Source: DATLSM01 sp049585815
GTDB lineage: Bacteria > Actinomycetota > Thermoleophilia > Solirubrobacterales > 70-9
Length of the DNA: 9,420 nucleotides
Assembly (NCBI GenBank): GCA_049585815.1
Contig: JBAVAR010000061.1
Location: 1 to 9,420, forward strand
Direction of reading: 5' to 3'
Shown here in pieces: positions 1 to 6,378 of this stretch (positions are counted from its first letter, which is position 1; every line of letters starts with the position of its first letter). The notes beneath the pieces were generated by a model. It was given only the letters and a program-made list of their open reading frames with translations. It ran no database searches and had not been told where the DNA came from. The position numbers were made by a program, and so were the translations under genes.

Positions 1-54
1 GAGTGAAGCCGCGGGCGCGGGCGCGCCCTAACCTCCTCCGCCGCGGCCGATAAA

Positions 55-60
55 TAGACT
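55..60 (+). promoter_or_regulatory. Putative -10 box (TAGACT) of the eno promoter
   Basis: The hexamer TAGACT fits the actinobacterial -10 consensus TANNNT and ends 14 nt before the eno ATG. A start of transcription about 7 nt downstream would leave a leader of under 10 nt, so the mRNA would be nearly leaderless. That agrees with the absence of a Shine-Dalgarno sequence before this ATG. No convincing -35 hexamer is visible. The same hexamer, within the shared string AATAGACT, precedes the minus-strand gene that starts at 4893. The call rests on motif and position only. Confidence 0.45.
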
Positions 61-74
61 GCGCGGCGCCTCCG

Positions 75-1370
75 ATGAGCGTCATCGCCTCCATTCACGC
101 GCGGCAGATCCTCGACTCGCGCGGTAACCCGACGGTCGAGGTCGAAGTGATGCTCGAGTCTGGTGCGCGCGGCCTCGCGGCGGTCCCCTCCGGTGCCTCG
201 ACCGGTGAGTTTGAGGCGGTCGAGCTGCGGGACGGCGGCGCTGCCTGGGCGGGCAAGGGTGTCTCGCGCGCGGTGGACAACGTCAACCACGAGATCGCCG
301 CGGCGCTGACCGGAGCACGCGCCGCCGAGCAGGGCGCCCTCGATCAGACGATGATCGAACTGGACGGCACCTCCAACAAGGGCCGGCTCGGCGCCAACGC
401 GATCCTGGGCGTCTCGCTGGCGCTCGCCAAGGCCGCCGCGGCCGACTCCGGCCAGCCGCTTTACCGCTATCTGGCCGAGCTTTACGGGGGCGGTGAGCCG
501 ACACTGCTGCCGGTGCCAATGATGAACGTCCTCAACGGCGGCGCGCACGCCGACAACTCTGTTGATTTCCAGGAGTTCATGGTTGTGCCGGCCGGTGCCG
601 CCAGCTTCTCGGAGTGCCTGCGGGTCGGCACCGAGGTTTTTCACGCTCTGAAGAAGAGCCTCGCCTCGCGTGGGCTCTCCACCGCGGGGGGCGATGAGGG
701 CGGCTTCGCGCCTGACCTCGAGTCAAACGAGGCGGCGCTGTTGGCGGTGCTGGCTGGGGTCGAGGCGGCGGGGTATGAGCCCGGAACAGATGTCTTCATC
801 GCGCTTGACCCCGCCACCAGCGAGGTCTTTGCCGATGGCGCCTATCTGCTCGAGCACGAGGGCCGCACCCTCTCCTCGCGGGAAATGGCCTCCTACTGGG
901 AGGATGCCTGCTCGCGCTACCCGATTGTCTCGATCGAGGACGGCATGGACGAGGAGGACTGGGACGGCTGGAAACTCTTGACGGAACGGCTGGGGGAGCG
1001 GGTCCAGCTCGTCGGCGATGACCTCTTCGTCACCAACCCCGAGCGGCTGCGGCGCGGGATCAAGCTCGGGGTCGGCAACTCGATCCTGGTCAAGGTCAAT
1101 CAGATCGGCACCCTGACCGAGACGCTGGAGGCGATCCGCACCGCGCGCGACGCCGGTTACACGACCGTCATCTCCCACCGCTCGGGGGAGACGGAGGACA
1201 CCACGATCGCCGATCTGGCGGTGGCGACCGGTGCCGGGCAGATCAAGACCGGAGCTCCATCCCGATCGGATCGGGTCGCCAAGTACAACCGCTTGCTGCG
1301 GATAGAGGAGGAGCTGGGCGATAGTGCCAGGTTCCCCGGCCTGCAGGCATTCGTCCAGCGGTCCAGGTAA
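75..1370 (+). CDS. eno: Enolase (phosphopyruvate hydratase)
   Basis: Cytoplasmic glycolytic and gluconeogenic enzyme that interconverts 2-phosphoglycerate and phosphoenolpyruvate (EC 4.2.1.11). The 431 residues are full length for the family and cover the N-terminal alpha/beta domain and the C-terminal barrel. Visible landmarks are the SGAST mobile loop (39-43), His158 and Glu167, the catalytic acid Glu208 in GGDEGGFAP, magnesium ligands Asp245, Glu288 and Asp315, catalytic Lys340 in LVKVNQIG, the signature SHRSGETED (367-375) and Lys391. Every expected active-site residue is present. The ATG at 75 is the first possible start, because an in-frame TAA lies at 51-53. There is no clear ribosome-binding site, but a TAGACT -10-like box lies just upstream, so near-leaderless expression is likely. 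It heads a plus-strand unit; the division gene starts 31 nt after its stop, an order also known in mycobacteria. Identification is secure. Confidence 0.98.
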   Translation: MSVIASIHARQILDSRGNPTVEVEVMLESGARGLAAVPSGASTGEFEAVELRDGGAAWAGKGVSRAVDNVNHEIAAALTGARAAEQGALDQTMIELDGTSNKGRLGANAILGVSLALAKAAAADSGQPLYRYLAELYGGGEPTLLPVPMMNVLNGGAHADNSVDFQEFMVVPAGAASFSECLRVGTEVFHALKKSLASRGLSTAGGDEGGFAPDLESNEAALLAVLAGVEAAGYEPGTDVFIALDPATSEVFADGAYLLEHEGRTLSSREMASYWEDACSRYPIVSIEDGMDEEDWDGWKLLTERLGERVQLVGDDLFVTNPERLRRGIKLGVGNSILVKVNQIGTLTETLEAIRTARDAGYTTVISHRSGETEDTTIADLAVATGAGQIKTGAPSRSDRVAKYNRLLRIEEELGDSARFPGLQAFVQRSR

Positions 1371-1380
1371 ATGCAGGAAA

Positions 1381-1395
1381 GCGGCATTCTGCCGC
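1381..1395 (+). promoter_or_regulatory. Perfect 6-bp hairpin in the eno-ftsB gap
   Basis: GCGGCA and TGCCGC form a perfect stem around a 3-nt TTC loop, 10 nt after the eno stop and 6 nt before the ATG of the next gene. No T-run follows (the next bases are AAAGG), so it does not look like a standard intrinsic terminator. It could stabilise the 3' end of an eno transcript, attenuate read-through or modulate start-codon access of the downstream gene. The structure is seen directly; any function is inference. Confidence 0.4.
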
Positions 1396-1401
1396 AAAGG
1401 G

Positions 1402-1752
1402 ATGAGGGTGCCACCCCGCCGGCGCCCCACCCGTCGCCCAGCCGCCCGCAGGAGGCCCGCCGCGCGGCGGGGCGCCAGCCGCATCAACTGGGACCGGGTT
1501 GGGAGGATCGCGTTGACCCTCGTGCTCGCCGCCGTTCTCTACTCCTATCTGAATCCGGCGATCAACTTCGTCAAGACCTACACGGCGACGACCGCGGCAA
1601 AAGAACAGCTGCACCAGCTCCAACACGAGAACACGCGCCTGCACCACCAGGTGCAGACCGCGGAAGACCCCCTCGTGATCGAAAGCCGCGCCCGCTCGCA
1701 GGGGATGGTCGCCGAAGGCGAAACACCGGTGGTCATCCGCGGGCTCAACTGA
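1402..1752 (+). CDS. FtsB/DivIC-type septum formation initiator protein
   Basis: Likely bitopic divisome protein of the FtsB/DivIC family, which bridges early and late division proteins at the septum. From the ATG at 1402 it has 116 residues: an Arg/Pro-rich cytoplasmic tail (1-34), one membrane helix (about 36-57), a short coiled coil (about 64-88, containing KEQLHQLQHENTRLHHQ), and a conserved end with IESRAR (93-98), GMV (101-103) and GETP (106-109). That end matches the family pattern IE..AR...GMV..GE. It lies 31 nt after eno, the order seen in mycobacteria and other actinobacteria, and 18 nt before a large membrane gene. The start is uncertain. A GTG at 1408 has AAAGG (1396-1400) at a 7-nt spacing, better placed than for the ATG, and the frame is open back to 1324 inside eno. 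Family call strong, exact start moderate. Whether it is functionally FtsB or DivIC cannot be told. Confidence 0.88.
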   Translation: MRVPPRRRPTRRPAARRRPAARRGASRINWDRVGRIALTLVLAAVLYSYLNPAINFVKTYTATTAAKEQLHQLQHENTRLHHQVQTAEDPLVIESRARSQGMVAEGETPVVIRGLN

Positions 1753-1770
1753 GCACCCCGGGGCCGCCCG

Positions 1771-3984
1771 GTGGTTAGCGCCGGCTCCTACCTGATCGCG
1801 GCCACCTACCTGATCGCGGTAACCCTCTCACTCGGACTCAGCGCCTTCTTTCTTCGCCAGCGCCTCCTCCCGGATTGGCAGGGGGCACCCGCCCGTCTGG
1901 TCGAGGTCCTCACCGCTGTGGCTCTGCTGATCTGGCTCTCGGAGCTGCTTGGCTCCTTGAACCTCTTCTACGCCGGAGCCCTCCTGGCAGCCTCGGTTCT
2001 GCTCGCAGCTGTGGTGTTTTGGCGGATCCGTTTACCTGCGACAGGAGCGGCCAATCCCGAGGCGCCATCAGCTCAGGCCGTTGGTGGTGGTTCCCCGCAT
2101 AAAAGCGAAAGCAGCCGCCGGAACACCTGGCTTGGGCTGATCACGCTCGGCGTGATCGCGATCGTCTTCGCCCATTGGGGCCTGACTACCAAGCAGGCCC
2201 TTGACCGGGGGATCTTCAACTTCGACTCGCTCTGGTACCACATGCCCTTCGCGGTGGACATGGTGCAAAGCCATTCCGTGACCGGGATGCACTACACCGA
2301 CACGGTATTCACCAACTGGTTCTACCCGCAGAACTCCGAGCTGTTGCACGCCGTCGGGATACTGCTGACCGGCCGGGATACGCTCTCGCTCTTCGTCAAC
2401 TTCGGTTGGTTGGCCGTTGCCTTTCTCGCCGCCTGGTGCGTCGGGCGCCCCTACGGCCGCGGTCATCTCACCGTGGTCGCCGCCGCGATCCTGCTCGAGT
2501 GCCACACGCTCTTGGTCCGTGAGCCCGGGGCGGCGAAGAACGACCTTGCGGCTGGCGCTCTGCTGCTCTCGGCGATCGCGATCTTGGTCAATGCCTGGGC
2601 CCATTACCACGGCGATGAGCCGGGGGGAGAGGGAGGGGGTTCCCTGCCGATCGGCTGGCCGGTCGCCGCCGCCGGCCTGGCGGTTGGTCTGGCCGCCGGG
2701 ACCAAGGTGACCGTGCTGGCGATGGCGGCGGCGCTGACGGTCGCCGTGGTCGCTCTGGCGCCGGTCGGCAGAAGGCGTGCGGCGCTGGGCTGGTGGCTGG
2801 TGCCGGCCCTGCTCGGCGGCGGCTTCTGGTATCTGCGCAACCTGATCTTCGCCGGCAGCCCCCTGCCGGAGGTCGCCCACCTCGGCCCAATCTCCCTGCC
2901 GCATCCGGTCCAAAAGCAAACGGCGCGGCCCGGCTTCAGCATCTCTCACTACGCGACCGATACGACCGTCTGGCGCGAGTACTTCCTTCCCGGGCTGCAC
3001 CATGCCTTCGGAGTGCTCTGGCCTTTGGTCATCGGGGGCGCAATCCTCGCGGCTGTGCTTGCGGTCCTTCGCGGCCGCGACCGGGTTGTGCGCTGGATCG
3101 GTGTGGTGGCGCTGGTCGGGATGATCGCCTACCTGTTCACGCCGCTCAGCGCCGCCGGTGCCCAGGGGCATCCGGTCGCCTTCGCGATCAATGTCCGCTA
3201 TCTGGAAGCCGCTCTGCTGGCGGGACTCGTGCTGCTCCCGCTGGCCGCTGTCTTTGACGGCGAGCGCCGCCAGTGGGCGCTGCTGGCCGGACTCCTCCTC
3301 GTCCTCTTGGTAACCGACCGCTCCGACACCGTCCTGCGCGATCCCTCACGAGTCTTCGCCTGGCTGCTCGTGGCGCTGTTGGTCGGGGCGCCCGCTGCGC
3401 TGCTTTTTGCCCGCAGCCGGGGAGCTGGTGATCGCGCCCTCGCCGCCGGCGTTGCCTGCCTGGCGCTGGTCCTGGTGGCGATCGGCTACCCGATCCAGCG
3501 CGAGTACCTGCGCAATCGCTTCCGCGATGCCGTCGCCGCCACCAGCATTCCCGGCGAACACCTGAACTCCGCCTACCGCTGGGCGCGCGATGTGAGCAGC
3601 GCCCGCATCGGCCTGGTTGGCACCAGTGCAGGTTTTCTCCAGTACGGCTTCTACGGCACGGACCTCTCCAACCGAGTCATCTACCTGGGCGAAAAGGGCC
3701 CTTATGGCGCCTACAACGCGATCCCGACCTGCCGCGCATTCCGCGCCGCTGTCAACGCCGCCGGTCTCGACTACCTCGTCACGGCTCCCTTCCTCAACTT
3801 CATCCACCCCAGCGAGCCGATCCCCTCTCCGGAGGCGGGCTGGCTACGGCGCGAGCCTGCGGTAGCGCCAATAGTGCGCAGCGGAGCGGTCACCGTGTGG
3901 AGGGTTGCAGGGAGACTGGACCCAGCCGCGTGCGGCCCCGCCAATGCCCCCCTGCGCCACATCCCCAATGCTCCGGGCTCATGA
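1771..3984 (+). CDS. Large polytopic membrane protein, probable GT-C-fold glycosyltransferase
   Basis: A 737-residue protein with about a dozen hydrophobic segments (for example 8-28, 45-85, 118-136, 203-222, 232-247, 259-277, 295-330, 338-356, 414-434, 442-458, 478-495, 501-514, 527-546, 557-573) and a soluble C-terminal part (about 580-737). The layout resembles GT-C glycosyltransferases, which use polyprenyl-phosphate sugars outside the membrane. Supporting signs are an acidic, aromatic first large loop (Asp145, Asp152 in FDSLWYHMP, Asp163), a KND motif (256-258) at the start of a helix, and GTK (310-312). These are loose similarities, so the catalytic role is inference. The GTG start at 1771 lies 18 nt after the FtsB-like gene and lacks a clear ribosome-binding site. 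Placement after a division gene would fit a role in cell-envelope polysaccharide or glycoprotein assembly. It could instead be a non-enzymatic membrane protein of the same fold. Confidence 0.62.
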   Translation: MVSAGSYLIAATYLIAVTLSLGLSAFFLRQRLLPDWQGAPARLVEVLTAVALLIWLSELLGSLNLFYAGALLAASVLLAAVVFWRIRLPATGAANPEAPSAQAVGGGSPHKSESSRRNTWLGLITLGVIAIVFAHWGLTTKQALDRGIFNFDSLWYHMPFAVDMVQSHSVTGMHYTDTVFTNWFYPQNSELLHAVGILLTGRDTLSLFVNFGWLAVAFLAAWCVGRPYGRGHLTVVAAAILLECHTLLVREPGAAKNDLAAGALLLSAIAILVNAWAHYHGDEPGGEGGGSLPIGWPVAAAGLAVGLAAGTKVTVLAMAAALTVAVVALAPVGRRRAALGWWLVPALLGGGFWYLRNLIFAGSPLPEVAHLGPISLPHPVQKQTARPGFSISHYATDTTVWREYFLPGLHHAFGVLWPLVIGGAILAAVLAVLRGRDRVVRWIGVVALVGMIAYLFTPLSAAGAQGHPVAFAINVRYLEAALLAGLVLLPLAAVFDGERRQWALLAGLLLVLLVTDRSDTVLRDPSRVFAWLLVALLVGAPAALLFARSRGAGDRALAAGVACLALVLVAIGYPIQREYLRNRFRDAVAATSIPGEHLNSAYRWARDVSSARIGLVGTSAGFLQYGFYGTDLSNRVIYLGEKGPYGAYNAIPTCRAFRAAVNAAGLDYLVTAPFLNFIHPSEPIPSPEAGWLRREPAVAPIVRSGAVTVWRVAGRLDPAACGPANAPLRHIPNAPGS

Positions 3985-4020
3985 AACGACGGCGGCTCGT
4001 CGCGGGGTAACCTGATCAGC

Positions 4021-4347
4021 TTGGGATATCCGCTCGAGAATGCACTTTTTCAGTGGGAGGACGGCTGGAGAGCCCTGCGCGAGCTCCCCGCCGACCCCAC
4101 CACCAGGCGGCGGGCGAACCGAGTGGTAAACGCCGTTGGCGAGGGGCTGCGGCGGAGGATCGGACCGACCTTCACCGCGGCTGAGCTTGCCGAGCACTAC
4201 GGTCGCGGAACCGATTGGTGTCTGCAGGTCGCCTTCGACGCGGCCCCCGGCCTTGACGCCGATCCGCAGTCCCTGGCAGATGCGGCCTTCTGGCTATACC
4301 TGCGTGGGGCCAGCGACTTTGCCGGTGGCCCGAAGTTAGTCGTCTGA
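4021..4347 (+). CDS. Hypothetical protein, 108 residues, soluble
   Basis: I do not recognise a family. The frame encodes 108 residues with no signal peptide or membrane segment. It has an aromatic N-terminus (WEDGWRALREL, 12-22), a basic helix with Arg-rich runs (28-47), then a TFTAAELAEHYGRGTDW segment (50-66) that reads like two helices with an HTH-like spacing, and a hydrophobic end. The chosen start is TTG at 4021. The frame is open from the previous gene's stop at 3982-3984, and CTG at 4012 is the only other near-cognate option I see. No ATG or GTG is available at the N-terminus and no good ribosome-binding site is visible, so the start is weak. It follows the membrane gene by 36 nt and probably belongs to the eno unit. 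Its last 12 nt overlap the convergent gene at 4336-4893. Amino-acid composition is ordinary, supporting a real gene. Confidence 0.6.
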   Translation: MGYPLENALFQWEDGWRALRELPADPTTRRRANRVVNAVGEGLRRRIGPTFTAAELAEHYGRGTDWCLQVAFDAAPGLDADPQSLADAAFWLYLRGASDFAGGPKLVV

Positions 4348-4893
4348 GTCGGAGGCCGGCTCGGCCGCGCCCGCACGCCGGATCACGATTTGGTCGGGGT
4401 CGATCCTGACCGTGACCTCGCGCTTTCCGGCCCAGTGCTCGGCGTAGACGGGGTTGTCCTTCACGGCCGGGTCGAGCCAGAGGCCGTAGCCGTCCGTCTC
4501 GCCGTGGTCGAAGGTCGCCTCCAGCTCTTTGCGTCGTCCGCGTCCGCCGCGGCGCCCACGTCGTCGCCGGCGGCGGGGGCGACTCTCGCCCTCATCCCCC
4601 CCTTCGGTTGCATCCTCAGCGATCTCCTGGTCCTCGTCCCCGCTCTCGGTGTCCCGATCCTCCTCAGCGCCGACTTCAGCCGTCGCGGCTTCGATCTCGG
4701 CTTCGATCTCGTCGCGAAGGTCGACTTCAGAGCCAGCGTCATCGGCGTCGGGGGAGAGGTCGTATTGGTCGCGAAACTCGCGCAGCTCGGTGGTACTGAT
4801 TTCGAGCTGGTGCGCGATCCAGGCGTCGGTTCGCCCCTGGCGGACCCAGGCACGGATTTGGTTGAGCTGTGGCTTCAGCGAGCGTCTAGCCAT
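4336..4893 (-). CDS. Hypothetical protein with HTH-like head, acidic linker and Arg/Gly-rich stretch
   Basis: A 185-residue protein with sharply divided composition. Residues 1-46 look like a small helix-turn-helix (IRAWVRQGRTDAWIAHQLEI, 13-32, then STTELREFRDQY), similar in style to terminase small-subunit or Hin-type HTH heads. Residues 49-104 are strongly acidic and probably disordered. Residues 105-121 are a dense Arg/Gly stretch like RGG nucleic-acid-binding segments. Residues 122-173 form an ordered-looking module (ATFDHGETDGYGLWLDP, then an alternating VTVRIDPDQIVIRR strand region), and the tail is acidic. A nucleic-acid-binding role is a reasonable inference, but no function is established. 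ATG 4893 is the best start: an in-frame TAG, part of the TAGACT -10-like box, lies 12 nt upstream. No ribosome-binding site is visible, consistent with a leaderless message. It lies 43 nt after the small membrane gene and overlaps the convergent plus-strand gene by 12 nt. Confidence 0.75.
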   Translation of the reverse strand: MARRSLKPQLNQIRAWVRQGRTDAWIAHQLEISTTELREFRDQYDLSPDADDAGSEVDLRDEIEAEIEAATAEVGAEEDRDTESGDEDQEIAEDATEGGDEGESRPRRRRRRGRRGGRGRRKELEATFDHGETDGYGLWLDPAVKDNPVYAEHWAGKREVTVRIDPDQIVIRRAGAAEPASDSDD

Positions 4894-4902
4894 CGGCGGG
4901 CG

Positions 4903-4908
4903 AGTCTA
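4903..4908 (-). promoter_or_regulatory. Putative -10 box (TAGACT) of the HTH/acidic protein gene
   Basis: On the minus strand TAGACT lies 9 nt before the ATG at 4893, inside the string AATAGACT that is also found upstream of eno. With the usual 6-8 nt from -10 to the transcription start, the mRNA would begin within a few nucleotides of the ATG, giving leaderless translation. This fits the lack of a Shine-Dalgarno sequence. No strong -35 element is visible. Confidence 0.45.
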
Positions 4909-4936
4909 TTCAACCGGGAGCTCCGTCCGCGGGTCG

Positions 4937-5176
4937 CTAGGCCATCAGGAAGCCGAGCGCCTCAAACATCGCCACGACGACGACGACGACCGTGACGGTC
5001 AGGCAGACGGCGAGGACGCTGAACCGCACCTTGCCCTGTTGCTCGGTTCGGTCGATGCGTCGGGCGCGCGAGCGATTTGCGGCCCGCCGGCGCAACTGCT
5101 CGCGCCGGCGGCGCTCCAAGGTGGTCTCCTGCTCGAAGGCCGTCTCGAACTGGGAGATGCTCTGTCGCATTCGCAT
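4937..5176 (-). CDS. Small single-span membrane protein with basic coiled-coil N-terminus
   Basis: A 79-residue protein of unknown function. Residues 1-20 are polar, and residues 20-48 are an Arg-rich helix likely to form a coiled coil (LERRRREQLRRR and following). A Val-rich membrane helix follows (about 53-75, including seven Val in VTVVVVVV), ending in FLMA. The basic side before the helix predicts a cytoplasmic N-terminus and a very short outer tail, so it resembles a tail-anchored protein. The start is set at ATG 5176, with a weak AGGG 9 nt upstream. A second ATG at 5170 is possible, and the frame stays open much further upstream, but that extension is Arg/Pro/Cys-rich, intergenic in style and unlike a protein. 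It lies between the aldolase and the HTH/acidic gene on the same strand, 43 nt ahead of the latter. I see no link to a named family. Confidence 0.55.
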   Translation of the reverse strand: MRMRQSISQFETAFEQETTLERRRREQLRRRAANRSRARRIDRTEQQGKVRFSVLAVCLTVTVVVVVVAMFEALGFLMA

Positions 5177-5366
5177 GGGGGTTGGCCCTGGGGCCGCGCG
5201 GCACGCTAGCAAAGCTTGCTGAAGGGTTGAGCGGGGGAACGGTGCGGGAGCTCTCCGGCCGCAGCCATTAGCGTCCGGGGCGACCGGGGGCGAGGGGTGG
5301 CCCAGCCAACGCCTGCGCTCGCGGTTCATCCCCCAGGAGCAGGGCGCACGCAGGATTTTCGCGCCG

Positions 5367-6287
5367 CTAGGGGGTGCGATGGACGTTCGCCAGCAACGTC
5401 TCCTTGACCTGAGCGATGATCTCCAGGGCCGCACCCCACTCACGCTGCCAAACGTTGCGACCGAAGATCACGCCGGAGCCGCCCGCCTCCATGACCATCC
5501 GGGTATGGGAGAGCACGGTCTCATCATCGACCTTGGAGCCCCCCGAGAGGACGACCAGCGCGCGGCCGGCCGATTCCACGCAGTGGCGGATCGCCTCGTC
5601 CTGGCTCACCTCCATCTCGTTGTAGGGGGCGGGCGCGTCCTTGTCCTTCACGGGGTCGATCTTCGGCATGTTGAGCTTGACGATGTCGGCACCCATCTCC
5701 ATCGCCATCCGCGCCGCATAATCGATCGCGTAGAAGGAGCTGGCCCCTCCCTTGGCGTCAATCGCCTCGCCACGTGGGTAGGACCAGACGACGAGCGGCA
5801 TCCCGTAGCGCTCGCAATCCTGGCGCACCAAGCGCAGCTGGGCGAGGTCCTGATCCTGGCGGGGGGAGCCGACGTAGAGCGTGTAGCCGACCGCGTCGGC
5901 ACCGAGTCTGACGGCGTCCTCAACGCTTGCGTTGCAGGCGGAGAGCGCGAGAGAGGAGGAGGGGATGTCGGTCTTGCCGTTGACCTTGAGGATCAGCGGC
6001 ACCTGCCCCGCGTAGTCGGGGTAGTACTTCTCTGCCATCCCGATCTGACAGGCGAGCGCCGAGTAGCCTGCCTCGGCCGCCAGCCGGAACTGGTAGTCGG
6101 GATCCTTGGATGCAGGGTTGGGGAAGAAGTCGCGGGGACCGTGCTCGATACCTTGGTCGATCGGCAGCAGCATCAACGTCCCGTTGCCAGGACCGAACTC
6201 GAACAGCAGCCGGTGCAGACGGGTGCGCTTGCCGGGCGACAGGGTCGCGAGCAGCGATTTCTGCTCAGTCAGGCTCTTCAACTCCAC
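5367..6287 (-). CDS. Class I fructose-bisphosphate aldolase (DhnA/FbaB type)
   Basis: Cytoplasmic aldolase that cleaves or forms fructose 1,6-bisphosphate from dihydroxyacetone phosphate and glyceraldehyde 3-phosphate through a Schiff base (EC 4.1.2.13), of the archaeal-type DhnA family. The 306 residues form a TIM barrel with PIDQGIEHG (42-50, Asp44), LKVNGKTD (100-107), the likely Schiff-base Lys204 in ADIVKLN, the SGGSK loop (248-252) and the phosphate-binding end GGSGVIFGRN (269-278) followed by VWQ. Length suits the family. The start is GTG at 6287: the minus-strand AGGAGG at 6295-6300 sits exactly 7 nt before it. An in-frame ATG at 6329 would add 14 residues of unlikely, promoter-region sequence. 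It is divergent from the rhomboid-like gene, sharing a 91-nt gap, and the small membrane gene follows after 190 nt. Fold and family are secure. Related DhnA enzymes with other substrates exist, so the exact substrate is slightly less so. Confidence 0.92.
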   Translation of the reverse strand: MELKSLTEQKSLLATLSPGKRTRLHRLLFEFGPGNGTLMLLPIDQGIEHGPRDFFPNPASKDPDYQFRLAAEAGYSALACQIGMAEKYYPDYAGQVPLILKVNGKTDIPSSSLALSACNASVEDAVRLGADAVGYTLYVGSPRQDQDLAQLRLVRQDCERYGMPLVVWSYPRGEAIDAKGGASSFYAIDYAARMAMEMGADIVKLNMPKIDPVKDKDAPAPYNEMEVSQDEAIRHCVESAGRALVVLSGGSKVDDETVLSHTRMVMEAGGSGVIFGRNVWQREWGAALEIIAQVKETLLANVHRTP

Positions 6288-6294
6288 GCTTCTT

Positions 6295-6300
6295 CCTCCT
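6295..6300 (-). promoter_or_regulatory. Ribosome-binding site that fixes the aldolase start
   Basis: AGGAGG on the minus strand, 7 nt before GTG 6287. It is one of the strongest Shine-Dalgarno matches in the window and decides in favour of the GTG start over the upstream in-frame ATG at 6329, which lies beyond it. Confidence 0.85.
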
Positions 6301-6363
6301 CGGGGACGGGTGCGTCCGGAGTATGGCACCGGCGAGGAAGGCGGGAGGTTGTGGCAAGGGGGT

Positions 6364-6369
6364 TATTCT
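6364..6369 (+). promoter_or_regulatory. Putative -10 box (TATTCT) of the rhomboid-like gene
   Basis: TATTCT fits TANNNT and lies 9 nt before the ATG at 6379, the same spacing as at the minus-strand gene starting at 4893. This predicts a near-leaderless mRNA. No Shine-Dalgarno sequence is suitably placed: the nearest purine run, AAGGGGG, lies upstream of the box and would not be transcribed from it. No clear -35 is visible. Confidence 0.45.
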
Positions 6370-6378
6370 CGATTGGTC

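Noticed and set aside
1..50. End of an upstream gene (TGA at 4-6)
   Set aside because: Too little sequence to establish a reading frame, so the TGA may be chance.
723..1487. Long minus-strand open frame opposite eno
   Set aside because: Antisense shadow of an unmistakable enolase. Its product has no recognisable domain and is rich in Arg/Gly/Asp from complementary GC-rich codons.
1371..1778. Plus-strand open frame with ATG directly after the eno stop
   Set aside because: It overlaps the FtsB-like gene in another frame and lacks the membrane helix and family motif. The product is Arg/Pro-rich shadow sequence.
2068..3171. 367-codon minus-strand open frame opposite the membrane protein
   Set aside because: The product is rich in Gln/Arg/Gly/Asp with no domain, while the plus strand gives clear membrane helices in the same stretch.
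3981..4010. ATGA-coupled mini-frame (9 codons) at the stop of the membrane gene
   Set aside because: Only MKRRRLVAG before a stop. No ribosome-binding site or other evidence supports a leader peptide.
4390..5209. Plus-strand open frames opposite the HTH/acidic and small membrane genes
   Set aside because: Ser/Arg/Pro-rich without domains. The minus strand shows a split-charge protein with an HTH-like head and a clean membrane helix, which are better coding explanations.
5208..5220. AGCAA/TTGCT hairpin as an aldolase terminator
   Set aside because: The stem is only 5 bp, lies about 150 nt past the aldolase stop and has no T-run. Such stems arise by chance.
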